Below, one piece after another: positions 17,148 through 26,812 of a stretch of 47,111 nt of DNA. This DNA is from Halomonas elongata (GTDB taxonomy: Bacteria; Pseudomonadota; Gammaproteobacteria; Pseudomonadales; Halomonadaceae). Both the position numbers and the translations under genes were made by a program. Position 1 is the stretch's first letter. Every line of letters begins with the position of its first letter. The stretch spans positions 1 through 47,111 of the forward strand of contig NZ_JAJQTQ010000029.1 in assembly GCF_029081005.1 (NCBI RefSeq), given 5' to 3'. The notes beneath the pieces are model-generated. The model was given only the letters and a program-made list of their open reading frames with translations, ran no database searches and was not told where the DNA came from.

Positions 17148-17771
17148 ATGTCCTTTACCTATCAGCGATTGAACAAGGACGATGTGGCACTGTTGATGGT
17201 CGATCACCAGGCAGGGCTTCTGTCCCTGGCGCGTGACTTCAGCCCGAATGATTTCAAGAACAATGTGCTGGCACTGGCCGACATTGCCAAGTTCTTCGAG
17301 ATTCCGACCATTCTTACCACGAGCTTCGAGGATGGTCCCAATGGTCCCATGGTGCCGGAGCTCAAGGAGGCATTCCCGAACGCGCCTTATATTGCGCGCC
17401 CGGGACAGATCAATGCCTGGGACAATCAGGATTTCGTCGATGCCATCAAGGCCACCGGCAAGAAGCAACTGCTCATTGCCGGGGTCGTGACCGAGGTCTG
17501 TGTGGCCTTTCCGGTGCTCTCGGCACTGGAGGAAGGCTATGAGGTGTTCGTGGTCACCGATGCCTCGGGCACCTTCAACCAGACAACACGGGATGCGGCC
17601 TGGAATCGCATGTCCCAGGCCGGTGCCCAGTTGATGACCTGGTTCGCTGTCGGTGGCGAGCTGCACCGTGACTGGCGCAACGACATCGAAGGATTCGGGG
17701 GGCTGCTGGCCGGTCATCTGCCGGCCTATTCCAACCTCATGCAGAGCTATGCTCAACAGGCGAGATCCTGA
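17148..17771 (+). CDS. YcaC-like isochorismatase-family hydrolase
   Basis: The 207-residue product belongs to the isochorismatase-like cysteine hydrolases. The length and catalytic spacing match YcaC: Asp19 in LMVDHQAG and Cys118 in GVVTEVCVAF, with a conserved lysine region in between. The substrate of YcaC-type proteins is unknown. Two in-frame ATGs exist; AGGAG at 17136-17140 is one base from ATG 17142 but seven from ATG 17148, so the second was chosen. It lies between two pirin genes on the same strand, so it probably shares their regulation. Confidence 0.9.
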   Translation: MSFTYQRLNKDDVALLMVDHQAGLLSLARDFSPNDFKNNVLALADIAKFFEIPTILTTSFEDGPNGPMVPELKEAFPNAPYIARPGQINAWDNQDFVDAIKATGKKQLLIAGVVTEVCVAFPVLSALEEGYEVFVVTDASGTFNQTTRDAAWNRMSQAGAQLMTWFAVGGELHRDWRNDIEGFGGLLAGHLPAYSNLMQSYAQQARS

Positions 17772-17836
17772 CGTGTCAGGCTCGGCCCTTCGGGGTCGAG
17801 TCTTTCCCGATTACCGAACGAAAGGGGGACAGCATC

Positions 17837-18775
17837 ATGAGCACACAGGTGGACGATCGTGAGGTGGCATCCTCGATGGATTGCCCGGTCATCGAGGGCA
17901 AGCGCCAGGTACAGCATGTGTCGCCCCGCACCGCCGATGTCGGTGGCATCGAGGTGAACCGGGTGCTGCCTTCCCGCCACCGGCGCCTGGTGGGGGCCTG
18001 GTGCTTTCTGGATCATGCGGGTCCCGCCGTCTTCAAGGGAGACGCCGGCGGCTTGCGTGTCGGTCCGCATCCGCACATCGGTCTTCAGACCTTTACCTGG
18101 ATGATCGAAGGCAAGGTGCTGCACCGTGACAGCCTGGGCAACGAGCAGGTCATCCGTCCCGGCCAGGTCAATCTGATGACGGCAGGGCGGGGTATCAGCC
18201 ATACCGAGGAATCGATTGCCGGCGAGACGCACCTGCATGCCGCCCAGTTGTGGATCGCCTTGCCCGATGCGCATCGGCGGACCGAGCCGCGTTTCGATCA
18301 TTACCCCGATCTACCCGGCTGGACGTCGCAAGGTGTCGATCATACCTTGCTGACCGGGGAGTTCGAGGGCCGGCGTGCGCCGACTCTCGCTTTTTCGGAG
18401 CTGGTCGGCGTCGATCTGGCCTGCCGTGAAGGCACCACGCTGTCGTTGTCGCTGCGAGAGGACTTCGAGTATGGCGTCCTTCCCCTGGAAGGTTCCCTGG
18501 ATATCGAGGGGGATGTCTTCTCGGCGAATGAAATGGCCTACCTGGGGCGTGGTCGCTCATCCGTCACCCTGTCTCTTCCCGCCGGGGGACATGCCATCCT
18601 GGTAGGGGGAGAGCCGCTCGGCGAGGAGATATTGATCTGGTGGAACTTCGTCGGTCACAGCAGGGCGGAGATCATCCAGGCCCAGCGTGACTGGGAAGCG
18701 GGGCATGAACGTTTCGGAACCATCGAGGGATACGATGGCGAGCGACTGATGCCGCCGCCGTTGCCCTGGAAGTGA
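17837..18775 (+). CDS. Pirin family protein (second, divergent copy)
   Basis: This 312-residue pirin keeps the metal ligands His78 and His80 (GPHPHIGLQT), His122 and Glu124 (GISHTEES). It is clearly different from the first pirin, with a longer N-terminus and the C-terminal LIWWNFVGHSRAEI stretch seen in the YhhW/PA-type pirin branch. It is therefore not a recent tandem duplicate. ATG 17837 has GGGGA at about 17824-17829. It follows the YcaC-like gene by 65 bases and precedes the ABM-domain membrane protein. Confidence 0.9.
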   Translation: MSTQVDDREVASSMDCPVIEGKRQVQHVSPRTADVGGIEVNRVLPSRHRRLVGAWCFLDHAGPAVFKGDAGGLRVGPHPHIGLQTFTWMIEGKVLHRDSLGNEQVIRPGQVNLMTAGRGISHTEESIAGETHLHAAQLWIALPDAHRRTEPRFDHYPDLPGWTSQGVDHTLLTGEFEGRRAPTLAFSELVGVDLACREGTTLSLSLREDFEYGVLPLEGSLDIEGDVFSANEMAYLGRGRSSVTLSLPAGGHAILVGGEPLGEEILIWWNFVGHSRAEIIQAQRDWEAGHERFGTIEGYDGERLMPPPLPWK

Positions 18776-18814
18776 TGATCCCGCTATGCCACGGCTCTTC
18801 ATCGAGTGACCATC

Positions 18815-19393
18815 ATGTCCATGACGTCATCTTCCATCTCCTCCCCCTCGGGGAGCAGTATCACCATTCGTATCCAGCATCGGGTGAATCCCGATGCCAG
18901 CGAGCGCTATGAAGACTGGCTACGCCGTATCATCGAAGTGGCCGGCCGTTATTGCGGCCATCAAGGCGTACATGTGATGCGACCGCCGGCAGGCAGTCAG
19001 GATTACGAGATCGCACTGCGTTTTGCCACGGAAGACGAAGCCGATCGCTGGCGCCATTCCGAGGATCGACGCCGGCTCATCGAGGAGATCCGGCCTGCCT
19101 TGCAGCAGGAGGAAGCCATCGAGATTCATAGTGGCATCGATTACTGGTTCACGGTTCCTGCGGCGAATCGCCAGCAGCCCGTGCGCTGGAAGCAGTGGGT
19201 GGTCACCACGGCGGTGATCTGGCCGCTCACCATGATCGTGCCGATCCTCTGGCAGCCCGTCCTGTCACTCATCCCGCAACTCGACATCTGGGGAGTTCGC
19301 AACGGACTGTTCGCGGCCACGATCGTAGGCCTTGTCGTCTATGTCGTGATGCCTCGGGTCGTTCGTCTCGTGGCGAAATGGATGTTTCGGTGA
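18815..19393 (+). CDS. Antibiotic-biosynthesis monooxygenase (ABM) domain protein with C-terminal membrane helices
   Basis: Residues about 15-100 form a ferredoxin-like ABM domain (HRVNPDASERYEDWLRRI, DYEIALRFATEDEADRW). Residues about 128-150 and 165-187 are hydrophobic and end in a basic tail, giving an inner-membrane protein with a cytosolic ABM domain. This two-part architecture is known in proteobacterial hypothetical proteins, but the substrate is unknown. The start is uncertain: GTG 18806, ATG 18815 or ATG 18821. I used 18815 because GAG at 18804-18806 is eight bases upstream. It ends the pirin cassette and faces rne. Confidence 0.8.
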   Translation: MSMTSSSISSPSGSSITIRIQHRVNPDASERYEDWLRRIIEVAGRYCGHQGVHVMRPPAGSQDYEIALRFATEDEADRWRHSEDRRRLIEEIRPALQQEEAIEIHSGIDYWFTVPAANRQQPVRWKQWVVTTAVIWPLTMIVPILWQPVLSLIPQLDIWGVRNGLFAATIVGLVVYVVMPRVVRLVAKWMFR

Positions 19394-19522
19394 GTCGTGC
19401 TCGTTGGCCGTCATGTGCCGTTTCTCACTCGCATGGCTAGCAGAGAGTCAATGAGCATGCCGAGTGGATTTTCAGCCGCCGAGCGCAGATCCTGGTGTCC
19501 CGTTTCGGAAGTCCCTTGAATG

Positions 19523-19558
19523 AAAAACGCCCGTGACCAGGTGGCCACGGGCGTTTTT
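19523..19558. terminator. Bidirectional rho-independent terminator
   Basis: A perfect 13-bp stem (19523-19535 pairing with 19546-19558) is built from AAAAACGCCCGTG and its complement. A T-run closes it on either strand. It serves both the ABM gene (plus) and rne (minus). Confidence 0.93.
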
Positions 19559-19576
19559 CGTCATGGAAGCCGGGGG

Positions 19577-22500
19577 TCAGCCCTGGCCACCTTCCTGACG
19601 CTTGGCTTCCTTTTCGCGTCGACGGATTTCCCGAGGATCGTTATGCGCCCGGCGGCGGCGACGCCGGGACGGCGATGCACCGTCCGTCTCGTCCTGACCG
19701 TCGAGCTGGGTCGGTTCGGCCGGCTGGCTATCGGCGGCCTTGTCCTCGGTCCCGGCCTGGGTCTTCTCCGGCTGATTGGTCGGCGCCTTGGCCTGAGGTG
19801 CCTTTTCCTGAGGAGCTTTGGCCTTGGGCTCGGCGCTCTCTTCGGCCTTGGTCTCAGCCTTGGGCGCGGTTGCCTCTGACTTGGCGGTCTCGGCAGGCTG
19901 ATCAGCGGCAGCCTTGGCCTCGGTCGGCTCCTGAGCCTTCTCCGGCTGATTGGCCGGTTCGGACTTCGGTGTTTCGGCCGGTGACGCGTCCGCCCCGGGC
20001 TCGGTGGCCTTGGGCGAGGTGGCCTCGGTCTTGGCAGCGTCGGCCGGCTGGCTAACGGTCGCCTTGTCCTCGGTCCTGGCTTGAGCCTTCTCCGGCTGCC
20101 TGGTCGACTCGGTTTGAGGCGCCTTGGCCTGAGGTGCCTTTTCCTGAGGAGCTTTGGCCTTGGGCTCGGCACTCGCTTCGGCCTTGGCCTCAGCCTTGGG
20201 CGCGGTTGCCTCTGACGTGGCGGTCTCGGCAGGCTGATCAGCGGTCGCCTTGGCCTCGGTCGGCTCCTGAGCCTTCTCCGGCTGATTGGCCGGTTCGGGC
20301 TTCGAGGTCTCGGCCGTTGACGCGTCCGCCCCGGGCTCGGCGGCCTTGGGTGTGGTCGCCTCGGTCTTGGCAGCGTCGGCCGGCTGGCTAGTGGCCGCCT
20401 TGTCCTCGGTCCTGGCCTGAGTCTTCTCCGGCTGTTTGGCCGGTTCGGGCTTCGAGGTCTCGGCCGGTGACGTTTCCACCCTGGGCTCGGCGGCCTTGGG
20501 TGCGGTGGTCTCGACCTTGGCAGCGTCGGCCGGCTGGCTATCGGCGGTCTTGTCCTCGGTCCTGGCCTGAGCCTTCTCCGGCTTCGGCGTTTCGGACGTC
20601 GGCACCTCGGCCTTGGGGGCGGCGTCCTGGCCTGCCGTGCCGTTGGCGTCGGCCTGGGATGCTTCCCGGGCAGCCTCTTCCTGCAGGCGTTTCTGCTCGG
20701 CCTCGGCCTTGGGGTTCAAGGCATGCTGACGGCTGCGCTGGCGCGGGTTGTTGCGAGTGCGCTTGGGCTTGTCGGAGGCCGCCGACTTGGCGTCGTCGCT
20801 CTTGCGCTCGGTCTTGGCGGGCTCGGTGTTGCCCTTCTGGCGCTCGTTGTCGCTGGACTTGCGGTTGTCCTGGGACTTGGCGCGGCTATCCGGGTTCTTG
20901 CCCTGGTTATCCTGACCCTTGCCCTGGCTGTCCTGGTTCTTGCGCGTGTCCTTGGAGGAGGAGCCGCGCGTTTCCTGGGCGTTGCCACGACCATCGTCCT
21001 GACGACGACCACGACCGCCGCGGTTGCCGCGACCCTGGCTGTCGGACGTGGACGACTTGTCGTCTCCCTGAGACTGCCCCTTGGCATTGCTGGTGCCGCG
21101 GTTATCATTGCGGGCGCTGTCGGGCCGGTCCGAGCGCTGGCGACGATTGCGTTGGCGACCACTTCCACCGCCGGAAGAGGAGGAGGTGCCGCTCTGGTCG
21201 TTCTTGCCTTGGCGTCGATCGGTGCTGGTGTCGCGCGTCGGTGCTTCGTTACGCGACTGGGTGGTGCGGGCGTCGGCCTGGCCGCCGGTAGCGTCCTCTT
21301 CGCCGTTCAACAGGCGGGTGAAGCCCTTGACCAGTCGACCCAGCACGCCCTCGCGTTGGGTCGGCACGGGGGCGGCAGCCGGTTTGGCGACGGGCTGGCT
21401 CGGGGTGTCCTGCTGCAGGGACGCTGGGGCCGGCTCATGGTGCACGACGGTCTTGACCGCGGCCTCGTCACGTTTGACGGGCTTGCCGAAGGCCGCCTCG
21501 GGTTCGCGACCGACCTCGGTGTCGGTGGAGAGCTCGAAGCTGGACTGGATGCCGCCTTCCTCGTCGACGTGGTCGTCACGCAGGCGCTGCACGTCGTAGT
21601 GCGGCGTGTCCATGTCGGGATGGGGCAGCAACACCACGCGCACGTCCTGGCGCTGTTCGATGTCGGCCAGCACGCTGCGTTTCTCGTTGAGCAGGTAAGT
21701 GGCCACGGGAACGGGCAGAATGGCCCGGATCTGGGCACTGCGCTCCTTCATGGCCTCTTCCTCGATCAGGCGCATGATCGACAGCGAGATGGAGCGAACG
21801 TCGCGGATGGTGCCCTGACCGTCACAGCGCGGGCAGACCACGCCGCTGGTCTCGCCGAGTGAAGGCCGCAGGCGCTGGCGGGACATTTCCATCAGACCGA
21901 AGCGCGAGATGCGACCGATCTGCACTCGGGCGCGGTCGATCTTGAGCGCATCGCGCACCCGGTTCTCGACGTCGCGCTGATTGCGGGCCGGGCTCATGTC
22001 GATGAAGTCGATGACCACCAGGCCGCCGATATCGCGCAGACGCAACTGTCGGGCGATCTCGTCGGCGGCTTCGAGGTTGGTTTGCAGCGCGGTTTCCTCG
22101 ATATCGCTGCCGCGGGTGGCGCGTGCCGAGTTGATGTCGATCGAGACCAGGGCCTCGGTATGGTCGATGACGATGGAGCCGCCGGAGGGCAGCTTGACCT
22201 CGCGCTCGTAGGCGGTCTCGATCTGCGATTCGATCTGGAAGCGCGAGAACAGCGGCACCTCGTCGGCATAGCGCTTGATCTTCTGCTGATAGGAAGGCAT
22301 CACCTGGCGAATGAAGGTGAGCGCCTCCTGGTGCACTTCCTCGCTGTCGATCAGTACCTCGCCGATGTCCTGGCGGAGATAGTCGCGCATGGCGCGAATG
22401 ATGACGTTGGACTCGCGATAGATGAGGAAGGGAGCAGGGCGCTTGCCGGCCTCGCCGGTGATCGACTCCCAGACCTGTACCAGATAGTCCAGGTCCCACT

Positions 22501-23035
22501 GCAGCTCTTCGGGGGAACGGCCGATGCCGGCGGTGCGCACGATCAGGCCCATCTTGTCGGGCACGGTCAACTGGCCCATGGCGTCCTTGAGCTGGGCGCG
22601 TTCCTCACCCTCGATACGGCGGGAGATACCGCCGGCGCGGGGATTGTTGGGCATCAGTACCAGGAAGCGGCCGGCCAGGCTGATGAAGGTGGTCAGGGCC
22701 GCGCCCTTGTTGCCACGTTCTTCCTTGTCGACCTGGACGATGACTTCCTGCCCCTCCTTGAGGACCTCCTTGATGCTGGGGCGTCCCGAGGGTTCCTTGA
22801 TGAAGTAGTCGCGAGAGACTTCCTTGAGGGGAAGAAAACCGTGACGTTCGGCACCGAAGTCGACGAAGGCGGCTTCCAGTGAGGGTTCGACGCGGGTGAT
22901 CTTGCCGCGATAGATGTTGGCTTTTTTCTGTTCCCGGGCACCGGATTCGATGTCCAGGTCGTAGAGGCGTTGTCCATCGACCAGAGCGACGCGCAGCTCT
23001 TCGGGCTGGGTCGCATTGATGAGCATCCGTTTCAT
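19577..23035 (-). CDS. rne: Ribonuclease E
   Basis: RNase E is the main endonuclease of mRNA decay and rRNA/tRNA processing, and the scaffold of the degradosome at the inner membrane. The 1152-residue product has the S1 domain near residues 38-119, 5'-sensor and DNase I-like regions with VVIDFIDM, and the zinc-link Cys401 and Cys404 in CPRCDGQG. Residues 1 to about 510 are the conserved catalytic half. The rest is low complexity: an Arg/Gly/Asn/Gln-rich stretch (about 620-780), then Pro/Ala/Glu/Lys repeats to the end. ATG 23035 ([10 protein letters not shown]) is the family start; a TTG-initiated frame from 23047 exists. The gene has a very long upstream region and is divergent from rluC, the same order as in Escherichia coli. 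Confidence 0.95.
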   Translation of the reverse strand: MKRMLINATQPEELRVALVDGQRLYDLDIESGAREQKKANIYRGKITRVEPSLEAAFVDFGAERHGFLPLKEVSRDYFIKEPSGRPSIKEVLKEGQEVIVQVDKEERGNKGAALTTFISLAGRFLVLMPNNPRAGGISRRIEGEERAQLKDAMGQLTVPDKMGLIVRTAGIGRSPEELQWDLDYLVQVWESITGEAGKRPAPFLIYRESNVIIRAMRDYLRQDIGEVLIDSEEVHQEALTFIRQVMPSYQQKIKRYADEVPLFSRFQIESQIETAYEREVKLPSGGSIVIDHTEALVSIDINSARATRGSDIEETALQTNLEAADEIARQLRLRDIGGLVVIDFIDMSPARNQRDVENRVRDALKIDRARVQIGRISRFGLMEMSRQRLRPSLGETSGVVCPRCDGQGTIRDVRSISLSIMRLIEEEAMKERSAQIRAILPVPVATYLLNEKRSVLADIEQRQDVRVVLLPHPDMDTPHYDVQRLRDDHVDEEGGIQSSFELSTDTEVGREPEAAFGKPVKRDEAAVKTVVHHEPAPASLQQDTPSQPVAKPAAAPVPTQREGVLGRLVKGFTRLLNGEEDATGGQADARTTQSRNEAPTRDTSTDRRQGKNDQSGTSSSSGGGSGRQRNRRQRSDRPDSARNDNRGTSNAKGQSQGDDKSSTSDSQGRGNRGGRGRRQDDGRGNAQETRGSSSKDTRKNQDSQGKGQDNQGKNPDSRAKSQDNRKSSDNERQKGNTEPAKTERKSDDAKSAASDKPKRTRNNPRQRSRQHALNPKAEAEQKRLQEEAAREASQADANGTAGQDAAPKAEVPTSETPKPEKAQARTEDKTADSQPADAAKVETTAPKAAEPRVETSPAETSKPEPAKQPEKTQARTEDKAATSQPADAAKTEATTPKAAEPGADASTAETSKPEPANQPEKAQEPTEAKATADQPAETATSEATAPKAEAKAEASAEPKAKAPQEKAPQAKAPQTESTRQPEKAQARTEDKATVSQPADAAKTEATSPKATEPGADASPAETPKSEPANQPEKAQEPTEAKAAADQPAETAKSEATAPKAETKAEESAEPKAKAPQEKAPQAKAPTNQPEKTQAGTEDKAADSQPAEPTQLDGQDETDGASPSRRRRRRAHNDPREIRRREKEAKRQEGGQG
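19783..20454 (-). repeat. rne: Two 336-bp in-frame tandem repeats in the rne C-terminal region
   Basis: The blocks 19783-20118 and 20119-20454 are nearly identical and each encodes 112 residues (about residues 861-1084) rich in Ala, Pro, Glu, Lys and Thr. A 150-bp sub-repeat continues rightwards: the sequence from 20301 recurs from 20451. All steps are multiples of three, so expansion or contraction keeps the reading frame. Confidence 0.88.
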
Positions 23036-23905
23036 GGCGTCTCGCAAAATGGACGCGCCGGTGGGCGCCCAGACAGCTCCATGAACCTGATGTCGGGCGG
23101 CGTCGGGCTCGGTATTCCGGCCAGGTGCGGGGATCCCGTGCTGGCGCCGCCTGGGCGGCGTGCTGGATCGCCAACCATGTCTCGAAACCCGTGCCTCTCG
23201 CGACGATCATCAAGCCCTTGGGCTTCCATGCATCGACGAAGGCGAACCGCTGGGTGCTGCGTGCTTGTGCTCAGCGCATGTCGCGGATGCGGAACTGCGC
23301 CCGGCCGTGTCGGTGGCGATTGGTTGGCCTGGCCGGCACGGCATGATCATGTTGAGTACGGGGCGGAGGCAGGACATGTCTCGGCGGGACTTCGCCCATC
23401 CGGCCCTGCGGTCACCGCCAACACCTGGCATTCATCGATTCGCCAACGCCGGCCTCCGGCACGATGTTGTACGTATCCCGTGATCTCGTATCGCGTCATC
23501 TCGGACGTGATCGGGCGGGCGTGGCGTTGTATCGCTTTCACTTCGGCGGCGGGACCTCGGATTGGCGAGAGTCGTCGCGGCCTGATCTTTTCGTCCCGGC
23601 CTGCGTGTGCGTCGTGCAGGCGCGCTTCACGGGCATTTCAACCCATTGGAACGAGTCGGCAATATAACAGTAAAGGGGGTGCCCAGCAATTGGCGCAGGA
23701 TGGGGCTCACTGCGATAGAATGCGCCCTTTGGAAACACTGCTTAAATGCCTGCGCATGCAAATCGCGTCGTTACGCGGTGCTCGAAAGCTCGCCTAACCC
23801 CTCGTTATGTCTCGCTTTCTGTGCTCCGTGCGCCTCGCGCTTCACTATGCTCGGCGATTTATTCAGTATTTCCCTTTCCGCAGGTATTCAGTGGAGTGAG
23901 CCGGC
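23036..23905. other. 870-bp gene-free region between rne and rluC, probable rne leader
   Basis: No convincing coding sequence is seen on either strand. The predicted rne promoter near 23661-23689 (minus) would give a leader of about 620 bases. In E. coli the 361-base rne leader carries the elements for RNase E autoregulation; I could not recognise a specific homologous hairpin here. GC-rich inverted pairs such as CGCCGCC with GGCGGCG lie around 23145-23165. Signals for rluC probably lie in 23690-23905; TAGAAT at 23716-23721 is a weak -10 candidate. Confidence 0.6.
23661..23689 (-). promoter_or_regulatory. Candidate rne promoter
   Basis: On the minus strand TTGCTG (23689-23684) and TATATT (23666-23661) are separated by 17 bases. 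This is the most AT-rich spot in the region upstream of rne. Confidence 0.45.
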
Positions 23906-24853
23906 ATGGCCGATGGCCGCGACGTACAATGGGTAGAAGTGACCGAAGGCCAGGCTGGCCAACGGGTCGACAATTTTCTGATGACGCGTCTCAAGGGCGC
24001 ACCGCGTTCGCTGATCTATCGCATCGTTCGCAAGGGTGAGGTGCGGGTGAACAAGAAGCGGGTCAAGGCCGACTCGCGGTTGGCGACGGGAGACATGGTG
24101 CGTATTCCGCCGCTCAAGCTGGCGCCTCGCGAGGCGGTCCGCGAGGTCAGCGACAACCTGCGTAACCTGCTGGCCGGCAGCGTGCTGCTCGAGGGGCGTG
24201 ACTGGCTGGTGATCAACAAGCCCTCGGGCCTTGCCGTGCACGGCGGTAGTGGTGTCAAGATCGGCCTGATCGAGGCGTTGCGCCAGGTCCGCGAGGATCT
24301 GGACTTTCTCGAGCTGGTACACCGCCTGGACCGTGACACCTCGGGGTGCCTGCTGCTGGCCAAGTCGCGATCGGCGTTGTTGACGCTCAATACCGCCCTC
24401 AAGCGCCATGAAATGACCAAGCGCTATCTGGCGCTGGTCGCCGGCCGCTGGCCGGCACGTCGCGACTTCGTCAGTGCCCGCCTGGATCGCTTCGATGCCG
24501 GCAACGGGGAGCGGCGCGTGCGGGTCGACACCGGCGGCAAGGTGGCACGCACACGCTTCGCCGTGCGCGAGGCTTTCGCCGGCGCGACCCTGATGGAGGC
24601 GGAGCCGGTTACCGGGCGTACCCACCAGATTCGTGTGCATGCGGCCCATGCCGGACATCCGTTGCTGGGCGACGACAAGTACGGCTCTCGCGAAGGGCAG
24701 CGGCTCGCCGCCCGGTGGGACCTGTCCAGGCTCTTCCTGCACGCCTCCTCGCTGACCTTTCCCGAACCGACCAGCGGCAAGCCGGTGCAGATTCGCGCGC
24801 CGCTCGGCGAATCGCTCGATGCCGTGCTTGCGCGTGCCCGCCAGGCTCAATGA
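23906..24853 (+). CDS. rluC: 23S rRNA pseudouridine synthase RluC
   Basis: RluC converts uridines 955, 2504 and 2580 of 23S rRNA (E. coli numbering) to pseudouridine. The 315-residue product has an N-terminal S4 RNA-binding domain (GQRVDNFLMTRLKGAPRSLI, near 15-75) and the RluA-type catalytic motif HRLDRDTSGCLLLAKS with Asp142. GRTHQIRVH near residue 238 is also typical. ATG 23906 gives the family start. The divergent rne-rluC arrangement supports RluC rather than RluD. The HAD phosphatase gene begins 12 bases downstream. Confidence 0.94.
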   Translation: MADGRDVQWVEVTEGQAGQRVDNFLMTRLKGAPRSLIYRIVRKGEVRVNKKRVKADSRLATGDMVRIPPLKLAPREAVREVSDNLRNLLAGSVLLEGRDWLVINKPSGLAVHGGSGVKIGLIEALRQVREDLDFLELVHRLDRDTSGCLLLAKSRSALLTLNTALKRHEMTKRYLALVAGRWPARRDFVSARLDRFDAGNGERRVRVDTGGKVARTRFAVREAFAGATLMEAEPVTGRTHQIRVHAAHAGHPLLGDDKYGSREGQRLAARWDLSRLFLHASSLTFPEPTSGKPVQIRAPLGESLDAVLARARQAQ

Positions 24854-24865
24854 CGTGGAGACACC

Positions 24866-25519
24866 ATGCGTTACCGACTGATGATCTTCGACTGGGATGG
24901 CACCCTGATGGACTCCGTGGGCCGGATTGTCGCCAGCATGCAGGCTGCCGGACGCGATATCGGCTGGGGTGAGTTGCCGGACGAGCGGGTGCGGGACATC
25001 ATCGGGCTGGGCCTGCCCGAGGCCATCGCCAAGCTGTGTCCCGGCATCGACGCGGAGCGCGCCGAGGCCCTCAAGCAGCGCTACGCCCATTACTTTGTCG
25101 AAGGCGACACGACGCCGATGCCTTTCTATCCCGGGGTGAGCGAAGGGGTGGCTCGCTTGCGGGCCAGCGATCGTTCGCGCCTGGCGGTGGCAACCGGCAA
25201 GAGCCGGCGGGGGCTGGATCGCGTCTTTCGCGAGAGCGGTAGTGGTGCCTGGTTCCATGCCAGTCGCACGGCCGACGAGACACGTTCCAAGCCGCATCCG
25301 CAGATGCTCGAGGAGTTGCTCGATGAGCTCGGCGTCGCGGTCGATGAGGCGGTGATGGTCGGCGATACCGAATATGACATGGAAATGGCCCGGGCGCTGG
25401 GCATGGATCGCATCGCGGTGACTTACGGTGTACACGAGCCCGAGCGCCTGGCCGCCAGTCGGCCGACGTTCACGGCCGGGAGTTTTCCCGAGCTGATCGA
25501 CTGGCTTCACGGTTATTAA
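24866..25519 (+). CDS. HAD-superfamily phosphatase, Gph-like
   Basis: The 217-residue product has HAD motif I FDWDGTL with Asp9 and Asp11, motif II VATGKSR, motif III lysine in SKPHPQML, and motif IV VGDTEYDMEMA. It is a cytoplasmic hydrolase of the phosphoglycolate phosphatase-like group; the true substrate cannot be told. ATG 24866 follows GGAGAC. The position after rluC is conserved in many gammaproteobacteria. Its TAA stop lies inside an inverted repeat. Confidence 0.9.
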   Translation: MRYRLMIFDWDGTLMDSVGRIVASMQAAGRDIGWGELPDERVRDIIGLGLPEAIAKLCPGIDAERAEALKQRYAHYFVEGDTTPMPFYPGVSEGVARLRASDRSRLAVATGKSRRGLDRVFRESGSGAWFHASRTADETRSKPHPQMLEELLDELGVAVDEAVMVGDTEYDMEMARALGMDRIAVTYGVHEPERLAASRPTFTAGSFPELIDWLHGY

Positions 25520-25675
25520 CCCGGCAAGTTTTTATGTCGGGTTAATCGCGGCACAGGGACGTGCCGCCGCCGGCCGTCAGGCCGGCGCGAGCCCGTGCCA
25601 CACCAGGAGATCCACGCATCTGCGCCAGCGTGGTGCGGGCGACAATCAAATCGATCAGGACGATCTATTTGATTG
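25515..25675. repeat. Series of inverted repeats between the HAD gene and sppA
   Basis: Three hairpin candidates occur: ATTAACCCG (25515-25523) with its complement at 25538-25546, overlapping the HAD stop codon; CGCCGGCC (25568-25575) with its complement at 25580-25587; and CAATCAAAT (25643-25651) with its complement at 25667-25675. None has a clear T-run. They could weaken read-through or stabilise mRNA ends; this is inference. Confidence 0.6.
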
Positions 25676-25723
25676 CCAGGTTAATAGGCAAGTTTGCGCA
25701 AGCGTCTGGGAGACGAGGTCAGA

Positions 25724-26812
25724 ATGAGCGACAACAATGACGACTGGACCGAGGGGCCGGAGCTGTCGGCGGAGGAAGCACGACGGCGTCGGCAGGCCCG
25801 GTCGCAAGACGAGGCCGAGAGCGCGTCTGTCGACGGTGACGATGCCGAGACGCTGCGCGAGCGGCGCCGCCTTGCCGAGCAGGCCATGCTCGACCGCTGG
25901 ATCGACGGTGTACTCGTCGAGCAGCGACGTACGCGGCGCTGGAAGCTGTTCTTTCGTTTCGTCTTTGCGTTGCTGATCCTGTCGTCCCTGGCGCTGACCT
26001 TCTATGGCCTCTTCGCCGCTCAGGGCGCGATGGAGACCGACGGGCCGCATCTCGGCGTGGTCGAGGTGGAAGGCGTGATCGATCGCGAATCACCGGCGAG
26101 TGCCTCGCGCGTCATCGAGGGTATCGAGCGTGCCTGGAAGGCGCCCGATGCGAAGGCGGTGGTGCTGCATATCGATAGCCCGGGTGGCAGCCCGGTGCAG
26201 TCACAGCGGATCTATGACGAAGTGATGCGGCTTCGCGAGAGCGGTGACAAGCCGATCATCGCGGTCGTCGAGGATATCGGCGCCAGTGGTGCCTACTATA
26301 TTGCCTCGGCCGCGGACGAGATCATCGCTGCGCCGGCGAGCCTGGTGGGGTCCATCGGGGTGATTCACGCCGGCTTCGGCTTCGAACAGGCCATCCAGCG
26401 GCTGGGCATCGAGCGTCGGGTGTTCACGGCCGGCGAGAACAAGGACTTCCTCGACCCCTTCGCGGACGTCGAGCCGACTCAGCGGCGCTTCTGGCAAGAG
26501 GTGCTGGCCACCACGCATCAGCAGTTCATCGATGACGTCAAGGCCGGGCGTGGCGATCGCCTGGCCGAAGACGAACGCCTGTTCAGCGGGCTGATCTGGA
26601 CCGGCGAGCAGGCGCTGGGGCTCGGGCTGGTGGATCGGCTGGACAGCCTCGACGGCGTGGCCCGGCGTCACCTGGACGAGGCCCGCACCCGGGATTACAC
26701 GCCGCGTCTCGACCCCTTCGAACGGCTGTCGCGACGCTTCGGCAACGTCATGGCCTCGGTGCTGGGGCTCTCGAGCGACGAGGCACCGGTGCGTTATCAA
26801 CTCGCTCCCTAA
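25724..26812 (+). CDS. sppA: Signal peptide peptidase SppA, short form
   Basis: SppA cleaves leftover signal peptides in the membrane. The 362-residue product has a charged cytoplasmic N-terminus rich in Arg/Glu, one membrane helix (about residues 75-97), and a ClpP-like serine protease domain. The dyad appears as Ser188 in GASGAYYIAS and Lys240 in GENKDF; the 52-residue spacing equals that of the Bacillus enzyme (Ser147/Lys199). HIDSPGGSP precedes the serine. ATG 25724 with GACGAGG upstream was preferred to the TTG at 25694. It faces maf across a heptad repeat region. Confidence 0.93.
   Translation: MSDNNDDWTEGPELSAEEARRRRQARSQDEAESASVDGDDAETLRERRRLAEQAMLDRWIDGVLVEQRRTRRWKLFFRFVFALLILSSLALTFYGLFAAQGAMETDGPHLGVVEVEGVIDRESPASASRVIEGIERAWKAPDAKAVVLHIDSPGGSPVQSQRIYDEVMRLRESGDKPIIAVVEDIGASGAYYIASAADEIIAAPASLVGSIGVIHAGFGFEQAIQRLGIERRVFTAGENKDFLDPFADVEPTQRRFWQEVLATTHQQFIDDVKAGRGDRLAEDERLFSGLIWTGEQALGLGLVDRLDSLDGVARRHLDEARTRDYTPRLDPFERLSRRFGNVMASVLGLSSDEAPVRYQLAP

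Noticed and set aside
20723..21862. A 379-residue open frame on the plus strand opposite rne
   Set aside because: It is antisense to a confirmed RNase E gene, lacks any family motif and is composed of repeats of Ala, Gly, Leu and Val as expected from high-GC antisense codons.
22970..23797. A 275-residue plus-strand frame across the rne leader
   Set aside because: It starts antisense to rne and has no domain or ribosome site; it was treated as noncoding.
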